Under the pieces are notes generated by a model. It ran no database searches, had not been told where the DNA came from, and saw only the letters and a list, made by a program, of their open reading frames with translations. The position numbers and the translations under genes were made by a program. A stretch of 64,000 bases of DNA, taken from Parahaliea maris (GTDB taxonomy: Bacteria; Pseudomonadota; Gammaproteobacteria; Pseudomonadales; Halieaceae). The stretch spans positions 248,001 through 312,000 of the forward strand of contig NZ_VRZA01000001.1 in assembly GCF_008064665.1 (NCBI RefSeq), read 5' to 3'. Numbering within the stretch: position 1 is the stretch's first letter; the number at the start of each line of letters is the position of its first letter. Of this stretch, positions 52,145 to 60,671 are shown piece by piece.

Positions 52145-53134
52145 GACTCGTCCGGTTTCCGCAAACCAGCGAATGCTGTCCTCGATGGATTTCGCGATTG
52201 GCCTGAACTCCAGATTGGCGTGGGAAAGCGCCCTGGACGAGTCTGCGTACGGCCACTGGGTGGCGATTCTCAGCGATTCCGCCGACACCTGGGTCTCGAA
52301 GGGTCGAATTCTCTGAGCCCGGTCAACCATGGCCCCTATCGCTCTCAGGAGACCACCCGATACCCGCGGATGAAATATCGAGGTGCCCGTCAGTTGCTCC
52401 AGCATCGTATGCAGCGCTTCCCAACCGAGGTAGGGGCCCCCGACGATGTAGCGGTATACCTCCCGGTCACTGGAAGGTGGGTGCTCCAACAGATAGCGAT
52501 GGAACCGGGCGAGATCCCGGGCATCCACCTGCTGTAGACCACTGCTGGTGCGCGGCACGATGGAAAGAAATAGTGCCAGGGCTTTGTTACTCTGGTTGAA
52601 ACGGGGATCATGGGGCCCGATCACCGCCCCCGGATAGCTGATCTGGACAGGAGCGCCCCGGGCCTGCAGCAGACGAACCCGCTTCTCGCACTCGACCTTC
52701 GAGCGCGAGTAGGCATCCACTGGTTCAGCGAGTGCGGCTTCCTCGTCAACGTAGTCGATACCGGGCCGCAGCAGGACCGACAGACTGGAGACCCAGACGA
52801 TATTCGGGATACCGCAGGCAACCGCAGTCTCCACCACGGACGCGATGCTGCCGGTGTTGCCTTCATAGACCTCCCTGGCGTAGCCGGACGCCAGATTGAC
52901 CATGGCGGCCGCGTGAAACAGGGCATGACAACCTTTGAGACCTCGACGAATGGCATCGGCATCACACATGTCAGCCACGACCAGGTCCGTGACGTCGTAG
53001 CCCCGCTCAGCAAAGTAGTTCCGGGCAAAGTCCGGATCGCGGACTAACAACCGCACCTCATGGCCGGCTGCCAGAAGTTCCAGCGCGCAGTGCGCGCCGA
53101 CCATGCCGGTGGCGCCAGTTACGAATACCTTCAA
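52109..53134 (-). CDS. NAD-dependent epimerase/3beta-HSD-like dehydrogenase
   Basis: A 341-residue extended SDR: TGATGMVG (residues 7-14) for NAD, SSLSVLL near residue 116, and YSRSK carrying the Tyr/Lys pair. The start codon is TTG and overlaps the stop of the upstream hydrolase gene (TTGA), a sign of translational coupling. Length and motif order resemble 3beta-hydroxysteroid dehydrogenase/isomerase and dihydroflavonol-reductase-like proteins. Likely acts on a sterol 3-hydroxyl or a related alcohol. The last 36 bases overlap the convergent serine hydrolase gene. Confidence 0.82.
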   Translation of the reverse strand: MKVFVTGATGMVGAHCALELLAAGHEVRLLVRDPDFARNYFAERGYDVTDLVVADMCDADAIRRGLKGCHALFHAAAMVNLASGYAREVYEGNTGSIASVVETAVACGIPNIVWVSSLSVLLRPGIDYVDEEAALAEPVDAYSRSKVECEKRVRLLQARGAPVQISYPGAVIGPHDPRFNQSNKALALFLSIVPRTSSGLQQVDARDLARFHRYLLEHPPSSDREVYRYIVGGPYLGWEALHTMLEQLTGTSIFHPRVSGGLLRAIGAMVDRAQRIRPFETQVSAESLRIATQWPYADSSRALSHANLEFRPIAKSIEDSIRWFAETGRVSPEKAGRLAPC

Positions 53135-55137
53135 GGTTGAACTGTTCCCGGCACCTGTCCCTGGGCGCGGCTTGTGGCAGCTCGCTTCGTCGAAGCCCGT
53201 TTCCGCGATGCCTTGCGCTTCGACGCCGCCTTCGCCCCTCTCAGCGTCGATGGGTCTGGCTGTGACAGTTGCTCATTGAAGTAAGTGGCGATGCGTTCGA
53301 GGGCGTGTGTCGCCTCAGGAATAGACGTCCACAGATGCCAGACATGGGGCAGCGCATTCCACACTTCGACCTCCACCTCAACGCCCGCACTGCGCGCTCG
53401 GCGGGCAATCCGAAGGGTATCATCCAGGAGGATTTCCGTGCTGCTCACCTGGGCGAACAGGGGCGGAAAACCCTTGAGATCGCCATAGATTGGCGACAGC
53501 AGGGGGTGGTCCGGCGGGGTGTCTCCCGCATAGAGATCGAAGGCGTTCATTCGGCGGTCGGTCGGCAGCATGGGGTCACGCCAGCGGTTGAAACGCCGGG
53601 ATTTCCCGGAAAAGCTCAGATCTGCCAATGGTGATATAACCGTCGCGGCACGGGGCAACGGCAGGCCGTCGTGGCGTATCGCTTGCAACAGCGACAACAA
53701 CAGTCCGCCTCCGGCAGAATCACCGGCGCACACGATGCGGTGGGGTGGAATGCCGCGCTCCTCCAGCAGATAACGATAGGCTTCCAGGGCGTCCTCAAGA
53801 CCAGCGGGGAAAGGATGTTCTGGCGCCAACCGGTAATGCACCAGCAGCGCCCTCCCCTGTATACGGCGCGCCAAATCTGCTGCCAGCGCCGTGTGCCCCG
53901 ACGAAGCCGGGAAAATAAACCCCCCGCCAGGCAGATAAAGCAGGGTCGCGTCGCCGAGTTCCTCGCCCTCAGGTTCCAGCAGGGAGGCGTGAAATGTGTC
54001 GAAATGCACTTCGCTCTGGGTAACACCCGGTGGGCTCTTATGCATTATCGACGCCATACGCCTGGCCTGATCCAGGGACCCGGTCCCCATCAGGCCCATC
54101 ATCTGCTTGATCGTTCCCCTGAAAATAACGTTGGCCAGCATCGCCTGCCAACTGATTCGGGCCGGCGTCTTGGGATCAAAGCGGTATATATCGTAATTGG
54201 AGAAGTCACTTTCACTACGCAGAGTGATGGCCTCCGCCTCCAGCTCCTCCGGCGTCAGCAGCTCCCGGGCCCGGAACGAATCACGCACCAGGTCCAGTGA
54301 TGCCCTGATCCCGGCCCGGTAGTTGGCAGACGCCTCCTGCACCAACTCATAGATTTCAGACAGTCCCCGCGCGGCGCCCATGCTCATGAGAATTTCCAAT
54401 TGCCGGGCCGCCGCCGCCTTCCTGTGCTGGTACAACAGGTCGGGAAGCTTCACGAACTGCCGGCAGGCAAAAATGGTGCTCTCTACCCGCGAGGTCAGTT
54501 TTTCCACATGGCCGGGGTAAAAGCCACCGGTCGACACGGACGTAATCCGATTGATGTGCCGATTGAAAAGTTCGCTAAAGGCGTCAAGTGGGTAATCGCC
54601 GAACACCGGATCGACAACGGGCTTTATCTTGCGGTCGATAGCCTCCCAGTCGCTGCGGGCCAACAGGTCCATGGCAGGCTGGAAGACCCTGGCTTCCTCG
54701 AGGTGCATGTGGTCGCGCAGGCCTCGAATATAGGCCTGGAGTTCATCTGCGAAGCTTTTGCGTTGCTTTTTCGAGCGGGACTTGCCGACGTCATCAACCT
54801 GCCCGGCCAATGCCAGTCCCAGCCGGGTTATTTCCTCATGACCACGACGCAATCGGGTGATGACCGAATGGGTTTTGGAGTCCGCCTCCCCCATGCGATC
54901 AAAAATGAGGTCTTCCTTGGGGTGGTGGAAGCGATCGGGGTAGTGCGTGAGGTAGTAGAGGATGTCGGCGATACACTGCACATCTGCGGCACTGCCCTTG
55001 GCCAGGGTTGCCGCCTCATCATCGAGCAAATCCAGTAAACGGAACACATACTTGTGCTCGTCGGCGATGGCCAGCAAGGGCGAAGGCATCGCCCAGCGGT
55101 CGGTGCTATCCGAGAGAAAGGGTCGTTTCTTTGCCAT
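53131..55137 (-). CDS. Hemerythrin domain fused to HSL-type alpha/beta hydrolase
   Basis: A 668-residue two-domain protein. Residues about 18-165 are a hemerythrin HHE domain: H28, HHPKED (71-76), HEE (100-102) and HMHLEE (143-148) supply di-iron ligands. Residues about 380-630 are a hormone-sensitive-lipase-type hydrolase with LPGGGF (oxyanion loop; Pro replaces His of HGGG), YRLAPEHPFP and GDSAGG with S474. The tail is rich in Lys/Arg/Ala (repeats of KRAS/KRAA). The ATG at 55137 has GAGG upstream. It may couple oxygen or iron state to ester hydrolysis; that is inference. It is co-transcribed with the epimerase, probably behind the WS/DGAT gene. Confidence 0.85.
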   Translation of the reverse strand: MAKKRPFLSDSTDRWAMPSPLLAIADEHKYVFRLLDLLDDEAATLAKGSAADVQCIADILYYLTHYPDRFHHPKEDLIFDRMGEADSKTHSVITRLRRGHEEITRLGLALAGQVDDVGKSRSKKQRKSFADELQAYIRGLRDHMHLEEARVFQPAMDLLARSDWEAIDRKIKPVVDPVFGDYPLDAFSELFNRHINRITSVSTGGFYPGHVEKLTSRVESTIFACRQFVKLPDLLYQHRKAAAARQLEILMSMGAARGLSEIYELVQEASANYRAGIRASLDLVRDSFRARELLTPEELEAEAITLRSESDFSNYDIYRFDPKTPARISWQAMLANVIFRGTIKQMMGLMGTGSLDQARRMASIMHKSPPGVTQSEVHFDTFHASLLEPEGEELGDATLLYLPGGGFIFPASSGHTALAADLARRIQGRALLVHYRLAPEHPFPAGLEDALEAYRYLLEERGIPPHRIVCAGDSAGGGLLLSLLQAIRHDGLPLPRAATVISPLADLSFSGKSRRFNRWRDPMLPTDRRMNAFDLYAGDTPPDHPLLSPIYGDLKGFPPLFAQVSSTEILLDDTLRIARRARSAGVEVEVEVWNALPHVWHLWTSIPEATHALERIATYFNEQLSQPDPSTLRGAKAASKRKASRKRASTKRAATSRAQGQVPGTVQP

Positions 55138-55265
55138 GTGTGAATTCCTCGGCACTTCGCCAATGCCTTCCCGTGCCAGCCGTGATGGCAGAGGCACCGG
55201 GTGAGAACGCTAGTGGTTCGCCGCCGCAACCGGCGGTTGTGGGGCGGTACGCCAGACGCAATTGC

Positions 55266-56987
55266 TTAATCACCGCGTTGTTTTCCAGCCCCCGGAGCGG
55301 CACCGGCTTTCGGTCGAGCCCTGGAAGGGGTTGCGGATTTAGCTTTCGCGGTTCCGGGCGCAGCCTTGCTGGCAGCCTTCGATGCGGCCTTGGATTTGGC
55401 CTTTGGAGGGGATTTGGGCTTTGCGGGGGCTTTGACTTTACGCCTGGCCCCCGTTTTGCTCTTGGGCTTTGCCCTCGCCTTGGACCTCGAACCGGTTGCA
55501 GACTTCCTCGACCTGGAAGTGGGCGGATCTCCGGGCTCACTCGACAACGCCGAAAGGCGTTCGTACATGGCCTGCATTCCCTCGGTGAAGTAGTGTAGAT
55601 CACCCTCTTTCACGGTGCTACCACAGGCGTGGAACCCCACGGTGAGATCGTTTTGCATCGAGCTGATGCCGATCGACAGGGCGCACGTGGGACCGATGGG
55701 AATCACCGGTATCTGTCGTTCCAGCGGCATACCGGCAAAATACAGAACCTCCCGGGGGCCGGGAACATTGGTTATCAGGGTGTTGGTAATGACCGGCACC
55801 TTCGACCAGGGCTTGATCCTGGCAAGCGCTCCCAGGATGACGTCCAGTAGCAGCGGTGACAGGAGATCGAGAAACTCTGTCGGCTTCACCGAGCCGGCAC
55901 TGGCGCTCTTGTCCATAGAGACCGAGCGGGCGGTTTTGGCGGCCCCGGTCTGGCGCTGTATGGCGCGGAGCCGTTTCAGCGGATTCCTGATCGTGTTATT
56001 GAGGTTTACCGGCTTGACCGCGAGGGCGTTACCCGCCTTGCTGTCATCGGCCGCACGAGTGCTCATCGGGACGATGGTCACCAGATCGAAATCCAGCTTC
56101 TCCCCGATACCGGCGAAGTAACTTACCAACGCTTCGGAAGCCAATGCCAGGCACAGGTCATTGACACTGCACTCCAGAGACCGGGCCAGGACTTTCAACT
56201 TGTCGAGCTCAAAACTGCACGACGCAAGGACCCGTTGGTCAAATGAGATATCGCCATTGAGCGACGTGCGCTGGGCTTTGGGTACTGGGGTGGCCGGCTC
56301 AGCAGAGCCCGGTTTGATCTTTTCCTTTTTACTCAAGGCTTTACTGACCGCCGATTTGGCCAGGTTGACAGACTGCTTGCCGATCAGTGACGGGCCCCGC
56401 ACATAGATCCGCGAGCCCGTTTCCTTCAGGGCCGTCGCCAGTAGATTCGCTCGCCCCGGAGGCTCGTCCGGCGCCCATTCCGTTGCCGAATAAGTTTCCA
56501 ACGGCGCGGGCTCCGGGTCGAATAACGACAGCAACATTTTCATTGCCGCCATGCCATCCATAGACGCATGGGACAACTTGTGTGCAATGGCAATGTGACC
56601 GTTCTCCAGACCGGAGATGATATCGATACGCCACAGGGGCCGGTCAACCGCCAACTGCTCGGCTGAAGAAAGACCAAGCTGGTGGTTGAGTTGTTGCTGG
56701 TTGCCCGGCGCGGGAAGCTGCCGATAGCGAATATGACTGTGGATATCGAAATCGGGATCATCGACAAGCCTCAAGTCGCTCAGTCGCAGGGGATCCTGAA
56801 TCAACTTCTTGCGCAGCAGGGGGAAGCCGGAAAGGCGGGCCGCTATGTGGTCACCCAGCGCCTCCGGAGTAATCTCGTAGGGAGACCTGGCAGGGTCCAC
56901 TACCATAACGCCCTGCATATCCACCGGCGCAGCGCCACTCGTGGTGAGTTTGTGAAAAGCCTGATCAATGAAGCTTAGCCGTTCCAT
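55266..56987 (-). CDS. WS/DGAT-family O-acyltransferase with basic tail
   Basis: A 573-residue wax-ester synthase/diacylglycerol acyltransferase. The catalytic motif reads SHASMDG (H140, D144, G145); the first His of the usual HHxxxDG is Ser, while the catalytic second His is kept. The conserved NVPGP (TNVPGPREVLY) is present. After about residue 490 the chain becomes a Lys/Ala/Pro-rich, histone-H1-like tail of roughly 80 residues. It transfers acyl groups from CoA to alcohols, including sterols or isoprenols. GGAGG precedes the ATG. It is divergent from a second WS/DGAT gene at 57366. Confidence 0.87.
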   Translation of the reverse strand: MERLSFIDQAFHKLTTSGAAPVDMQGVMVVDPARSPYEITPEALGDHIAARLSGFPLLRKKLIQDPLRLSDLRLVDDPDFDIHSHIRYRQLPAPGNQQQLNHQLGLSSAEQLAVDRPLWRIDIISGLENGHIAIAHKLSHASMDGMAAMKMLLSLFDPEPAPLETYSATEWAPDEPPGRANLLATALKETGSRIYVRGPSLIGKQSVNLAKSAVSKALSKKEKIKPGSAEPATPVPKAQRTSLNGDISFDQRVLASCSFELDKLKVLARSLECSVNDLCLALASEALVSYFAGIGEKLDFDLVTIVPMSTRAADDSKAGNALAVKPVNLNNTIRNPLKRLRAIQRQTGAAKTARSVSMDKSASAGSVKPTEFLDLLSPLLLDVILGALARIKPWSKVPVITNTLITNVPGPREVLYFAGMPLERQIPVIPIGPTCALSIGISSMQNDLTVGFHACGSTVKEGDLHYFTEGMQAMYERLSALSSEPGDPPTSRSRKSATGSRSKARAKPKSKTGARRKVKAPAKPKSPPKAKSKAASKAASKAAPGTAKAKSATPSRARPKAGAAPGAGKQRGD

Positions 56988-57365
56988 ACAGGAGTCCTCC
57001 GGGGGCCTTTCAAGGGCTTGCATTTGCCATAGAGCAAAAATATCATAGCAATATAAATGTTTTTATTATACTTTGATAGAGAGTCGGAACACATCCTCAC
57101 TGGCATTGGGGAGAATAGTCGAAATCTTCCAGTGTTGTCCTCCGCCAGGTGATGGACTAGTGTTCTTCCAAACGATCCACGTGGACATAATATGAAAGCA
57201 CGTGTGTCGAGGTGCGCCACTTCCCTACCAGGCAAGGCCCCTCACCCCCGGCCCCCGGGTTTACAACCAGTGCATCCTGTCACTGGAACTACGTCTCGCA
57301 GCGTGTCCTGTCGAGCCTTCCGTTCGCATTTTCATGGCGGCATCGCCATCCGGTTTCACTAGTCT
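56988..57365. other. 378-bp intergenic region between divergent WS/DGAT genes
   Basis: No gene seen. It contains the operator at 57040-57063 and a consensus TATAAT reading toward the minus-strand gene. The right part (57150-57365) shows no clear signal. Confidence 0.45.
57040..57070 (-). promoter_or_regulatory. Operator and -10 element of the WS/DGAT gene
   Basis: On the minus strand AAAACAT, ten bases, ATGATAT (57040-57063). A perfect TATAAT (57065-57070) lies directly upstream, so the transcription start falls inside the operator. This is the same layout as at 3902 and 24163. The spacer ends in TATTGCT, as in the site at 44483. Confidence 0.6.
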
Positions 57366-58718
57366 ATGGCAGATACCATTCCTCTCGGCCGTACTGACCG
57401 GTTTCTCCTGAAACTGGAGTCAGCCGACACGCCGGCTCACACAGCCTCGCTTTCCACGTTCAAGCTGCCCGCCGGCGCTCACCCGGGATTCATACGCGAC
57501 CTGGTGCAGGAGCTTTCCGAACAGGCTGTCACCGCGCCACCTTTCAACTATGTGTTGGCGCAAAAGGGCGACACCGCGTGGACAGTCCTGCCCCCAGAAG
57601 ACATAGATCTCGACTACCATGTGCGCCACTCCGCCCTGCCCTGGCCGGGCGGCGAACGGGAACTCGGATCACTGATTTCCCGCTTGCATGCGCGGCCGCT
57701 TGATTTCAATCGCCCCCTCTGGGAACTGAATGTCATCGAAGGTCTGGAAAACGGACGCTTCGCAACCTACCTGAAGATGCATCACGCCCTGGCAGATGGC
57801 GCCGCGGTCATTGGCATCCTGACAGACAGCCTGTCGACCAACTCCGACGAGCCGCCGAAAGCTCCCTGGGCGCGCTCGTTCGCCACCACCCTGCGCGAAG
57901 AAAGGGAGTCCATTCAGCCTCCCGAACAACCCGCCGCCCAGAGCCTGCTGCAGGCACTGGGCAAAGTGGCCACCTCGGTAAGAACCCGCCCTGCCAGTGG
58001 TTTCGTTGGCCCCTTCGTTGCACCGAAGTCGGTCTTCAACACAAAAATTACCGGTGCGCGTCGCTATGCCACACAGCAGATAGAGCTGCAGCGGCTCAAA
58101 GCGATTGGGGCGCGTGAAAAGGTGTCCGTTAACGATGCTTTCCTGGCCATTTTATCGAGTGCTCTACGCCGCTATTTGCAGGAAATAGACGAACTTCCCG
58201 ACAGGCCTCTCGTCGCCGCCGTGCCCGCCGCCACCCTGAGGGAAACCCAGGATGGTCTCGGCAACTCAGTGACCGTGATTTACGCTTCGCTCGCCACCAA
58301 CCTGGAAGACCCGGTTGAACGCATGCATGTAATCAGCGAGTCGATGCGCCAGGGCAAGCAGTTCATCTCCGAGTTGAACCAGCAGCAAATTGCCATCCTG
58401 AACGGACTGGTGCTGCTCCCGGCCGCCTTCCTCAACACGATAGGCGGTGGCACCCCCAGTCGCCCCATTGTCAATGTCACCATTTCCAATGTTCAGGGAC
58501 CGCGCCATACACTCTGGTTCGGTCAGGCGGAATGTGAAGCGCTCTACCCCTGCTCGATGATCGTCCAGGCCCAGGCGTTAAACATTACCGCCCGGGGCTA
58601 TCGCGACCACATCAATCTCGGCATCGTCGGTGCACGGGATTCGCTTCCCAGCATTCAGCGACTCGCCGTATACACCCTCGAAGCACTCGAGGAAATTGAG
58701 CAGAGACTGGGCTTATAG
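57366..58718 (+). CDS. WS/DGAT-family O-acyltransferase
   Basis: A 450-residue acyltransferase of standard length with an intact HHALADG motif (H139, H140, D144, G145) and the later NVTISNVQGPRHTLWF segment. No basic tail. It makes wax esters, triacylglycerol or sterol-type esters from acyl-CoA. It forms an operon with the acyl-CoA synthetase at 58749 (30-base gap), which would supply acyl-CoA. It is the divergent paralogue of the gene at 55266. Confidence 0.88.
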   Translation: MADTIPLGRTDRFLLKLESADTPAHTASLSTFKLPAGAHPGFIRDLVQELSEQAVTAPPFNYVLAQKGDTAWTVLPPEDIDLDYHVRHSALPWPGGERELGSLISRLHARPLDFNRPLWELNVIEGLENGRFATYLKMHHALADGAAVIGILTDSLSTNSDEPPKAPWARSFATTLREERESIQPPEQPAAQSLLQALGKVATSVRTRPASGFVGPFVAPKSVFNTKITGARRYATQQIELQRLKAIGAREKVSVNDAFLAILSSALRRYLQEIDELPDRPLVAAVPAATLRETQDGLGNSVTVIYASLATNLEDPVERMHVISESMRQGKQFISELNQQQIAILNGLVLLPAAFLNTIGGGTPSRPIVNVTISNVQGPRHTLWFGQAECEALYPCSMIVQAQALNITARGYRDHINLGIVGARDSLPSIQRLAVYTLEALEEIEQRLGL

Positions 58719-58748
58719 CGCCTGTCCCTTATACCAGGAGTACAACCC

Positions 58749-60467
58749 ATGGCGATGACACCGGCCCAGATTGCGGCGACCCTGACTGCCCCCGGGTCAC
58801 CATTCGAAATGATGGAGTTTGAACTCGACGGTATCCGCCGTCGCGGCTGGAAAAGCGGTCCCGGATCCATAGCAGAACTGGTACAGGGCTCACTGGCACA
58901 TGGGGACCGCACCTACATCGCCTACCAGGGAGACTCCTTGACGTACCGCGAGCACTACCAGCGTGTTGCCGCCCTTGCTGCCGTACTGATAGAGCAATTC
59001 GAGGTCTGCAAGGGCGAGCGTGTCGCCATTGCCATGAGAAACCTGCCTGAGTGGTCCATTGCCTTCTGGGCCATCACCGCCATTGGTGCTGTGGCCGTCC
59101 CCCTGAACGGATGGTGGACTTCGCAGGAGCTTTGTTACGGGCTTGTCGACAGCGGCAGTGTGGTTCTCATTGCGGATGGGGAACGCCAACAGCGTGCCGC
59201 GAACCGACTCCAGGAACTGCCCGGGTTACGCGGCATTCTGGTAACCCAGCCTGTGACCGCGCCCGAGGGACTCTGTAACAGCCTGGATGCCGTCTTTGAC
59301 GATATCGCGGATGACATAAGCCTGCCCACTGTCGATATCCAACCGGATGACCCGGCCACCATTTTCTATACCTCCGGCTCCACTGGAAAACCGAAAGGCG
59401 CTTTGGGTACGCATCGTAACTTCTGCAGCGCCCTGCCCACCGCTACTTACGTCGGTGCCTGGAAAGCCCTGAGGGCCGGGATAGACCTGACGCAGATGGC
59501 GGAAGCGATGGCCGCCATGCAGGCACGGCCGCGCGCGTCCCTGCTGACGGTACCCCTGTTTCATGTGACCGGCTGCATTGGCACCCTGTTACTCAACCTG
59601 GCCCATGCCGGTAAAATCGTCATGATGCACAAGTGGGATCCGCAGGAATCGCTGAGGTTGATTGAGAAAGAGCACATCACCAGTTTTCTCGGCGTCCCCA
59701 CCATGGTCTGGCACCTGTTGGACAGCCCCGAGCGTGAGCACTACGACCTCTCTTCGCTTGAATCGCTATCTTTCGGTGGTGCACCGGCGCCCGCAGAATT
59801 GCGACGCAGGCTGGGTGACACCTTTCCCAACCTTGCCGACGTCTCCACGGGCTATGGCCTTACCGAGTGTTCCTCGACGGTCACTTTTAACGGCGGCGCA
59901 GATTACGTGCAGCGTCCCGACAGTGTCGGTATGGCGCCCCCGGTTATCGACCTCAAGGTCATTGATGACACAGGCAAGGTGCTTGAACCTGGGGAACTCG
60001 GCGAGATCTGCATCAAGGGCCCCAATGTCGTTCGCGGTTACTGGAACAATCCGCAAGCGACCGCAACGTCCTTTGTCGACGGCTGGTTTCATACTGGCGA
60101 CATCGGCCGTATCGACGATGAGGGCTTTGTCTACCTCGTCGATCGCAAGAAGGACATGATCATTCGCGGTGGTGAGAATATCTACTGTGCCGAGGTCGAG
60201 GCCATGCTGGTGACTGTACCTGGCATCCGGGCCGCCAGTGTCTTCGGGGTACCCCATCCCACGCTGGGAGAGGAGGTCGGCGCGGTGCTCCAGGTCGACA
60301 GCGGGCAAGCGCCTGACGATGATACCCTCCGGGCCATGATGAAGGACAACCTGGCCGCCTATAAGATTCCGACCGTGTTCTGGCGTCAGGCCGATGCCCT
60401 GCCGCTGGGCGCAACCGGCAAGGTCGATAAACGCGTCATCCGCGCCAGTGTGCTGGCCGCAGGCTAG
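58749..60467 (+). CDS. Acyl-CoA synthetase (AMP-forming)
   Basis: A 572-residue adenylate-forming ligase. The P-loop YTSGSTGKPKGA is near residue 205, followed by A5 YGLTECSS, A8 GWFHTGDIGRIDDEG with VDRKKDMIIRGGENIY, and A10 PLGATGKVDK. This full set marks a fatty-acid or aromatic/isoprenoid-acid CoA ligase. AGGAG precedes the ATG. Its position after the WS/DGAT gene suggests it activates fatty or side-chain acids for ester formation or degradation. It is more like general long-chain ligases than the one at 40827. Confidence 0.9.
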   Translation: MAMTPAQIAATLTAPGSPFEMMEFELDGIRRRGWKSGPGSIAELVQGSLAHGDRTYIAYQGDSLTYREHYQRVAALAAVLIEQFEVCKGERVAIAMRNLPEWSIAFWAITAIGAVAVPLNGWWTSQELCYGLVDSGSVVLIADGERQQRAANRLQELPGLRGILVTQPVTAPEGLCNSLDAVFDDIADDISLPTVDIQPDDPATIFYTSGSTGKPKGALGTHRNFCSALPTATYVGAWKALRAGIDLTQMAEAMAAMQARPRASLLTVPLFHVTGCIGTLLLNLAHAGKIVMMHKWDPQESLRLIEKEHITSFLGVPTMVWHLLDSPEREHYDLSSLESLSFGGAPAPAELRRRLGDTFPNLADVSTGYGLTECSSTVTFNGGADYVQRPDSVGMAPPVIDLKVIDDTGKVLEPGELGEICIKGPNVVRGYWNNPQATATSFVDGWFHTGDIGRIDDEGFVYLVDRKKDMIIRGGENIYCAEVEAMLVTVPGIRAASVFGVPHPTLGEEVGAVLQVDSGQAPDDDTLRAMMKDNLAAYKIPTVFWRQADALPLGATGKVDKRVIRASVLAAG

Positions 60468-60509
60468 TCACAGAACAGTCGCTAACAAACCGCCCCCACT
60501 CTGCCGCGC

Positions 60510-60530
60510 GCGCCCACCCTCCGCGGGCGC
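60510..60530 (+). terminator. Possible GC-rich hairpin after the ligase
   Basis: GCGCCC and GGGCGC arms with a 9-base loop, 43 bases after the ligase stop; no T-run. Weak candidate. Confidence 0.25.
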
Positions 60531-60565
60531 CTGACCGGCCCATCAAGAACAACCCCCCATCTCTC

Positions 60566-60589
60566 CAGGTTAATTGTATTGTTAACCTG
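60566..60589. promoter_or_regulatory. CAGGTTAA/TTAACCTG palindrome before the LysR gene
   Basis: Two perfect 8-base arms (60566-60573 and 60582-60589) around TTGTATTG. Its core matches the palindrome at 50734-50751. It lies 83 bases upstream of the LysR start, a usual place for a LysR autoregulatory site, although the symmetry is stronger than the usual T-N11-A form. Confidence 0.5.
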
Positions 60590-60671
60590 TAGTAATATCG
60601 GCAGCAGACTGCGTCACTGAACCGACACTGGTGTTCAACCGGTGTATCCCCGAGTTGAACGAGGCAACCCC

